The notes under the pieces are model-generated. The model was not told the origin of the DNA. It ran no database searches and worked only from the letters and a program-made list of their open reading frames with translations. The position numbers were made by a program, and so were the translations under genes. A DNA stretch of 64,000 nucleotides, taken from Archivesica marissinica (Eukaryota; Mollusca; Bivalvia; Venerida; Vesicomyidae). Every line of letters starts with the position of its first letter. Within the stretch, counting starts at the first letter, position 1. Below, one piece after another: positions 59,117 to 64,000 of this stretch. The stretch is from the NCBI GenBank assembly GCA_014843695.1, contig CM026397.1, positions 45,884,571 through 45,948,570 of the forward strand, given 5' to 3'.

Positions 59117-59367
59117 TTAAGCATACGTTATTTATGCGCATTTTATTGTTTTTCAATCGAATGTTATTGTTTTGTTCTTGAAGCGCGTACTACACTGTAT
59201 GACATGACACCATGGCGCTGCAATTTGGATTGCCACGGCATATCAGTATATTGCAATATGTTGCTACAGTGTACCGCAAAATAGTTCACTATCTATGCTA
59301 ATCGTACCTTATCTACCTAGTTGGGTCTATTAAGTATTATAAAACATTTTACCCAAACTATTTTCAG

Positions 59368-59463
59368 ATCATGATGGCATGGATACAAAACTGGACATTG
59401 TGCTGGACAAACTTGACCGTTTAGATTCATGTTTACCAAAAGACTCATCACCAGATATACCCG
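59368..59463 (+). CDS. Host gene exon a, copy B
   Basis: Counterpart of 22136-22231 with intact splice signals; CGT to TGT (R to C) and ACA to ATA (T to I). Its downstream exon is broken by a stop. Confidence 0.6.
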
Positions 59464-59788
59464 GTAACGATATTGTATTCTCGCACACTAGGACACATGT
59501 TTCCAGCTAGTCCGCCGATGCAGACTTTCGTTATCCTTTACTCCACGTGTCGTTAACTCTCACGTGCTGTAGTGATATTGGTACTTTGATTATCACATCT
59601 GCTTGGCGCTATCATTAATGATAGCGTCTCGGAATAATTCTGTTTGTTAACATCAAAATGTAGTTAATATGTAAGACTGAACATATTTCAAGTTTATACC
59701 AGTTGTGTCCGTATACATCCGCATACCCGTGAATCGGTTGGATGACGTAATTAAACAGATTCCTTAAATTGTCTATGTCTTTTGTGTA

Positions 59789-59910
59789 CTTTACGTTTAT
59801 TTATCGTCGCTACCGGTTACCCATATGAGCGACGTCTCCTGAAAAGATTAGTCATTTTAGATTTTTGGAGGATAGTGCAATGATACAGACAGACACCCAT
59901 TCCAGAGTCT
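59789..59910 (-). repeat. Dispersed retroposon tail (block 2 copy B)
   Basis: Partner of 24007-24127 with a few substitutions (for example ACCGGTTACCC for ACCGGTTGCCC). Confidence 0.75.
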
Positions 59911-59996
59911 CCACTGGTTCTTTTAAGTGCATGGTATAAAGCAACGACACGAGACATCGGTTTAATGTCCCACCTGAAAGACTGTTAATTTTATTA

Positions 59997-60073
59997 GGTC
60001 AGACGGGGGATCGAACCTGCGATCCATGGATTATCAGTCCAGCGTGTTAACCACTGGAGTACAGATCCGTCTG
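59997..60073 (-). tRNA. tRNA-Ile(GAT)-like pseudogene, copy B
   Basis: Partner of 24214-24290. A change in the anticodon stem (CCCTGGA to CCATGGA on plus) further weakens it. Confidence 0.4.
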
Positions 60074-60567
60074 CTTCTGATTGTCTGTGTGTCTGAGCGT
60101 ATTAAAGTTGAACAGAAATACGTAATTAAGCATGTAGATTAGTTCAGAGTTTATTTTTCGGGTGTTTCGGGTTTGCTAGCACTGTCGATTAAATGAAACA
60201 AAGATTCGTCCAGCAGGAATAACGTTGAAATGTTCACATCACTTTCAAAGATTAACCGTTTGTTAATATTGGCAATACAGCGAGTGTCCTGGCCAGTATC
60301 GCGAGAGAATGTGTCCATCGGTATGCATTTGTGCGGGACAAGGATATTTCACACTCGTTGTCATAATATGTCGTCAGACATATTCGGACCACTCGGGTGG
60401 AATATCCTTGACTCACCAATGCATATGAAGGTACTCTTATTTCCCTTTGACATATTTAAATTGTTATGTACACATAACTTCAGTAACGTTGTGCCAAAGT
60501 GTTCACTAGCTCAGGCATGCAATAGTTTCACGTCAGACGACATTTTATAATTATTGTATAAATTCAG

Positions 60568-60981
60568 GTATTAGCATTACCCTAGAGATGAGAAACTGCA
60601 CTTCAGAAAAAGTGAAAGAGGTTTGCGACCTTCTAATGAGGAACTTCAATGACATTATTGAAAACAGAGATTCATCTCTAAAAGACGAATTACCAAACAG
60701 TGTCTTAGATAAGATAAGAAAGGCAGTAGAGCAGACATTCAAACAATTATTTACCACCGGAAGACGTCTAGTCAGCATAAAGCCAAAATGTATTGTATTG
60801 ACAATATAATTCGAATCACTTAGCTCCCTTATTGGTCTATTACGAGATTATAGGAACGACAATCTCACGAGGCATATGAATATGCTACAACAGGCCATAA
60901 GAAATATCGATGGTTGCGCTGATGTAGAGCTTGAAGTGATTATCTACAAAGATGAAATCTACAGAGTACTGGACACGTTGG
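60568..60981 (+). pseudogene. Host gene exon b, copy B, with premature stop
   Basis: Same length and splice signals as 24786-25199, but codon GCA (copy A 25025) reads TAA at 60807-60809, in the middle of the predicted TRADD-like core strand. I count 17 base differences in 414, nearly all in the first 240 bases; only one (AAC/AAT) is synonymous. The last 170 bases are identical except one K to T change. It is either a null allele of the same gene or a dying paralogue. Confidence 0.75.
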
Positions 60982-62354
60982 GTGAGAAAACATTGTGTAC
61001 ATTTAAATTTCATCATTATATTTTAGATATTATGGATATAATGCATACCAAATAACAATTCATGTGTTCATGTATATCTTGAGATAGACTGATGAATGTC
61101 ACTGTATATGATCACATCTTGCTAAGCTAACAAACCAATACGGTAAAGCCATTGATAGATTAAACACGATCTGTAAAAAACTGTTTTCATCATTTTTTAT
61201 TTTTGTGTTTATTTATCTCATCCATGTACATCATATTTACAGCAACATATAGCAGTGACCACAGTCATTCTCTATTTAATTATAAGAGACTATAGCCATA
61301 TGTATACAATGATAAAACTATGCTTACGTTACAAATCTTCAGCTAAGAGTATTAAGAAACGCTATATTTAAAATCCTGAATTTGTAAAATCGCATTATTG
61401 TGCATTGTTTAATAAATGTCCTAAGAAACCAGTTATCACCTTTGATCAGATCGAAAATGAACTGATTTGCAACATTAACATAGAACATTCACCGAGAATA
61501 GTTTACATGCATATGGTATTGTCCTAAAATAGATTAACGTTGTAAAACCCTTGTAAGTCCACTTAGTGGTAAATTCCATTCCACTGTATGTGCCCCAAAC
61601 CAACCTATTGGCACGATATTTTACATATAAACAAAGTTTGCTCGTCTTTGTAAACTATCGAAGCAGGCTTAGGCAACATACAGCAAGTATGCATCCTGGT
61701 TGGAAAACAAATACATACATTTCTCAATATATAGATATGACGTATAGAATGACAAAGGTGTATTTATTTTGCACAATTCTTTCGTTGTCGGATATCGCTA
61801 TTCACTGAACAACCCACAATGATATGTTTTACGTTTAAGTTTACGCAAAATGGGTATAGCCTTTCCAATTCTTGCAAACGCTCATATCTATACGAATATG
61901 TGATGTATCACACAACAATGCGAACCTTACAAAGGATGATTTATGTGTGTAAGATATAATAACATTGTAATACGATTCTACGCAATCATTAGTTTAAAGA
62001 AACATGCATGTTCGTACTTTATTACTTCCATGACAATGTACAACATGCCTGTGGTGGATACTATTATGTCACGCCTCCAAATATGTATCTAGCCCATTTG
62101 TCACAACTGTATCAACAACATGTTTTATGATAATCATTATTTACATCATTACGTTCTTGACAATTATGTTTGTTCATGAATTCAGAACCAACTTCTACAA
62201 GTTCTAATACCTTTGGCTAAGCAATACATGCATATAGTTTTGATTCACTCTCTCCATAGCCATGTGATTTAGACTATTCCAATATATACAAGTGAACAGG
62301 ATTCCCGCCAGTGTCGCAAGCAATAGCAACATTGAGTGCACTACGTATTAACCC

Positions 62355-62622
62355 TGTCCGCCTTCGTGGTCGAGTGGTTACGGCGCTGACTTGTATACCA
62401 CTGTAACCTATCATCACTGATGGTCACGGTTTCGAGCCCCGCTCAGGCCGTGTCTCATTTATATGAAAAGGTTGGCAGTTTCTTACGGAGGTTGGTGCAC
62501 CCAAGTACTGGTTAACCGCTGGAGCCTGCCCAGGAAATGTGTTGTTAGGTAAACTGCCCGCCGGCGATATAGCCCAAAATGGTGCTGATGCAGGCGTAAA
62601 ACCCGAAATATAACATATAACA
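62355..62622 (+). mobile_element. Full-length tRNA-derived SINE, copy B only
   Basis: A 268-bp insertion flanked by the 9-bp duplication TATTAACCC (62346-62354 and 62623-62631). Copy A has one TATTAACCC at 26662-26670. The head TTCGTGGTCGAGTGGTTACG with B box TTTCGAGCCCCGC is tRNA Ser/Leu-like. The body includes GGTTGGTGCACCCAAGTACT, and the 3' end is GGCGTAAAACCCGAAATA. It is of the same family as 12209-12320 and 28676-28850. Confidence 0.92.
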
Positions 62623-62800
62623 TATTAACCCAAGGAAAAATCGTAGCGCTCCAGTTTGTAGATTTTGTACTGCATTGAGACATAGAAAGGACTGAGTCCC
62701 CAAATTGCCGTACACTGTGCTATAACCGACCGCACTGTGGCTATAAACAATGGATTGAAGACAATTCAACGGGATATTACCTATTGATTTACTCTTAGCT

Positions 62801-62907
62801 ATTAGCAAGCCGAGAGCCCTATTAGCAAGCCGAGAGCCCTATTAGCAAGCCGAGAGCCCTATTAGCAAGCCGAGAGCCCTATTAGCAAGCCGAGAGCCCT
62901 ATTAGCA
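62801..62907. repeat. 20-bp VNTR, about 5.4 units (copy B)
   Basis: Five exact units of ATTAGCAAGCCGAGAGCCCT plus a partial unit at the site where copy A has two. Confidence 0.9.
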
Positions 62908-63777
62908 GACGGAAATACATGATTTGCTTAAACCTGATAATCCTAATGTTCGTTCAAAGACAGATCCAGATAAAATATATTTCAGTAGCACCTATAATAG
63001 CATTGCCGCATTTACATTCAACATTTGTTCGGATGTGACTCTTCATTCAAAATTGAATAACATTTATTTACTTACGTCAGGGTTCACTGATACACATCTA
63101 ACATAAGTTGCAGACACAGTGAACCAGTCTGTAAACTTGTCAATTAATGGTATCGGTGTTAAAACTATATTTATATCACTGACAAGGCACACTATATCAA
63201 CGCCTGTTTCCAGGCTAAGCTAACCGTATAAGGCACTTCATTGCTAATAACTGAAGCACAGGTACATACAACATTTTCAATTCAGTGAATTTACCGGGTT
63301 TCCTGGACGATTATGTTATAAATAGGATCTACTATTAGTGTCCATTTGTTCTTGACTTGATTTAACTCGTCTTTTATAAACGATAACACTCCCAGAAAAC
63401 TCATTAAATAAATTCATTAACAAATGATCACGCATTTAATATCCTATGTATATCAGCTGACTTGACTGATTAAACCTACTAGTATTCACGTGCTCCAGAT
63501 TGCTCATTATGACAAACTGATTTCATCACCTTAGCGTAGTGGTCTCTATAGTTTCATTTCCGTTTCTTTCATTAGTGTGCGCTTTCCCACGAATGTCCCC
63601 TTGGTGTTCCTCGGTTTAATGGAATATTAAGTGGTCGTGTAAATGATCATGGACTATAAATTAAGATCCCGTATTGCAAGTTGAAAACATAGATATGGTA
63701 ATAAACGAGGGTGTTTTCGAATATTAGTCAGTAGTACATATCTGTTATATAATTCAAATCGCACACTTTTGTTTCAG

Positions 63778-64000
63778 TTCTAGCTCTTGAAGAATGTGTT
63801 CCACCCAGAGAATACGTGATACAGCCATATATTGCACATAGTGACCAAGCTAGTAGTTCAGCTACATTAGGCAAACTGAGAACAAACGGAGTAGAAGATA
63901 TTCGCATCGCTGGAATTGAACTTCCAAGCACAACTTCAGATTCAAATAAGTTACGGTTAACACTTCAAACTGACAGTCATGCAATTCACAAACAAGTCCA
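63778..64000 (+). CDS. Host gene exon c, copy B (cut by window edge)
   Basis: First 223 bases of the counterpart of 27917-28255. The acceptor GTTTCAG and frame are intact; one change (ACT to GCT). The upstream exon of this copy has a stop. Confidence 0.6.

Larger units (their letters stand above)
58686..64000. repeat. Large direct duplication, block 2 copy B
   Basis: Partner of 21454-28139; it continues past the window edge, so the downstream exons of this copy are not visible. Confidence 0.93.

Overview
This is a eukaryotic, AT-rich, repeat-dense genomic window. It fits a lophotrochozoan, most likely a bivalve mollusc. The reasons are several tRNA-derived SINE families (one with the CCGGG/CCGGTTTCCTCCCAC core common in molluscs), non-LTR retrotransposon remnants, MITEs with TA or TTAA target duplications, long minisatellites, and a split gene with short GT-AG exons. 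There is no operon, CRISPR or other prokaryotic organisation. Species is inference.

Layout. The window is dominated by a two-block direct duplication around a 1000-N gap. Block 1 (1-13726 and 44371-58096) keeps a constant offset of 44370, and no difference was seen wherever the copies were compared. It holds a 42-bp minisatellite, a CpG-rich segment without genes, SINEs, a MITE, two dead LINE ORF1-like genes, a PIN-like nuclease-family fragment and a LINE reverse transcriptase that is cut by the block edge. Between the blocks, copy A has 7.7 kb (13727-21453: two LINEs in opposite orientation, and a zinc-finger ORF pair between 52-bp direct repeats), whereas copy B has 589 bp of unrelated sequence. 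Block 2 (21454-28139 and 58686-64000) is collinear but differs by about 2 percent and by several presence/absence insertions. This looks like two haplotypes, or very young paralogues, laid end to end, with block 1 the same sequence assembled twice.

The one credible host gene lies on the plus strand. Five exons were found by hand at 22136-22231, 24786-25199, 27917-28255, 28473-28621 and 29143-29343. Every junction is GT-AG and keeps the reading frame. The second exon resembles the TRADD N-terminal domain fold (tentative), suggesting a death-receptor or innate-immunity adaptor-like protein. Its counterpart in copy B carries a premature stop and an excess of amino-acid-changing differences. The last recognised exon is followed by an intron with about 5.3 kb of 20/40-bp minisatellite. 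First and last exons were not identified.

Downstream (35.4-43.2 kb) there is a decayed minus-strand LINE, a dispersed retroposon tail, two further TIR MITEs and a 44-bp satellite that runs into the assembly gap. Most short open frames in this window are chance frames in repeats.
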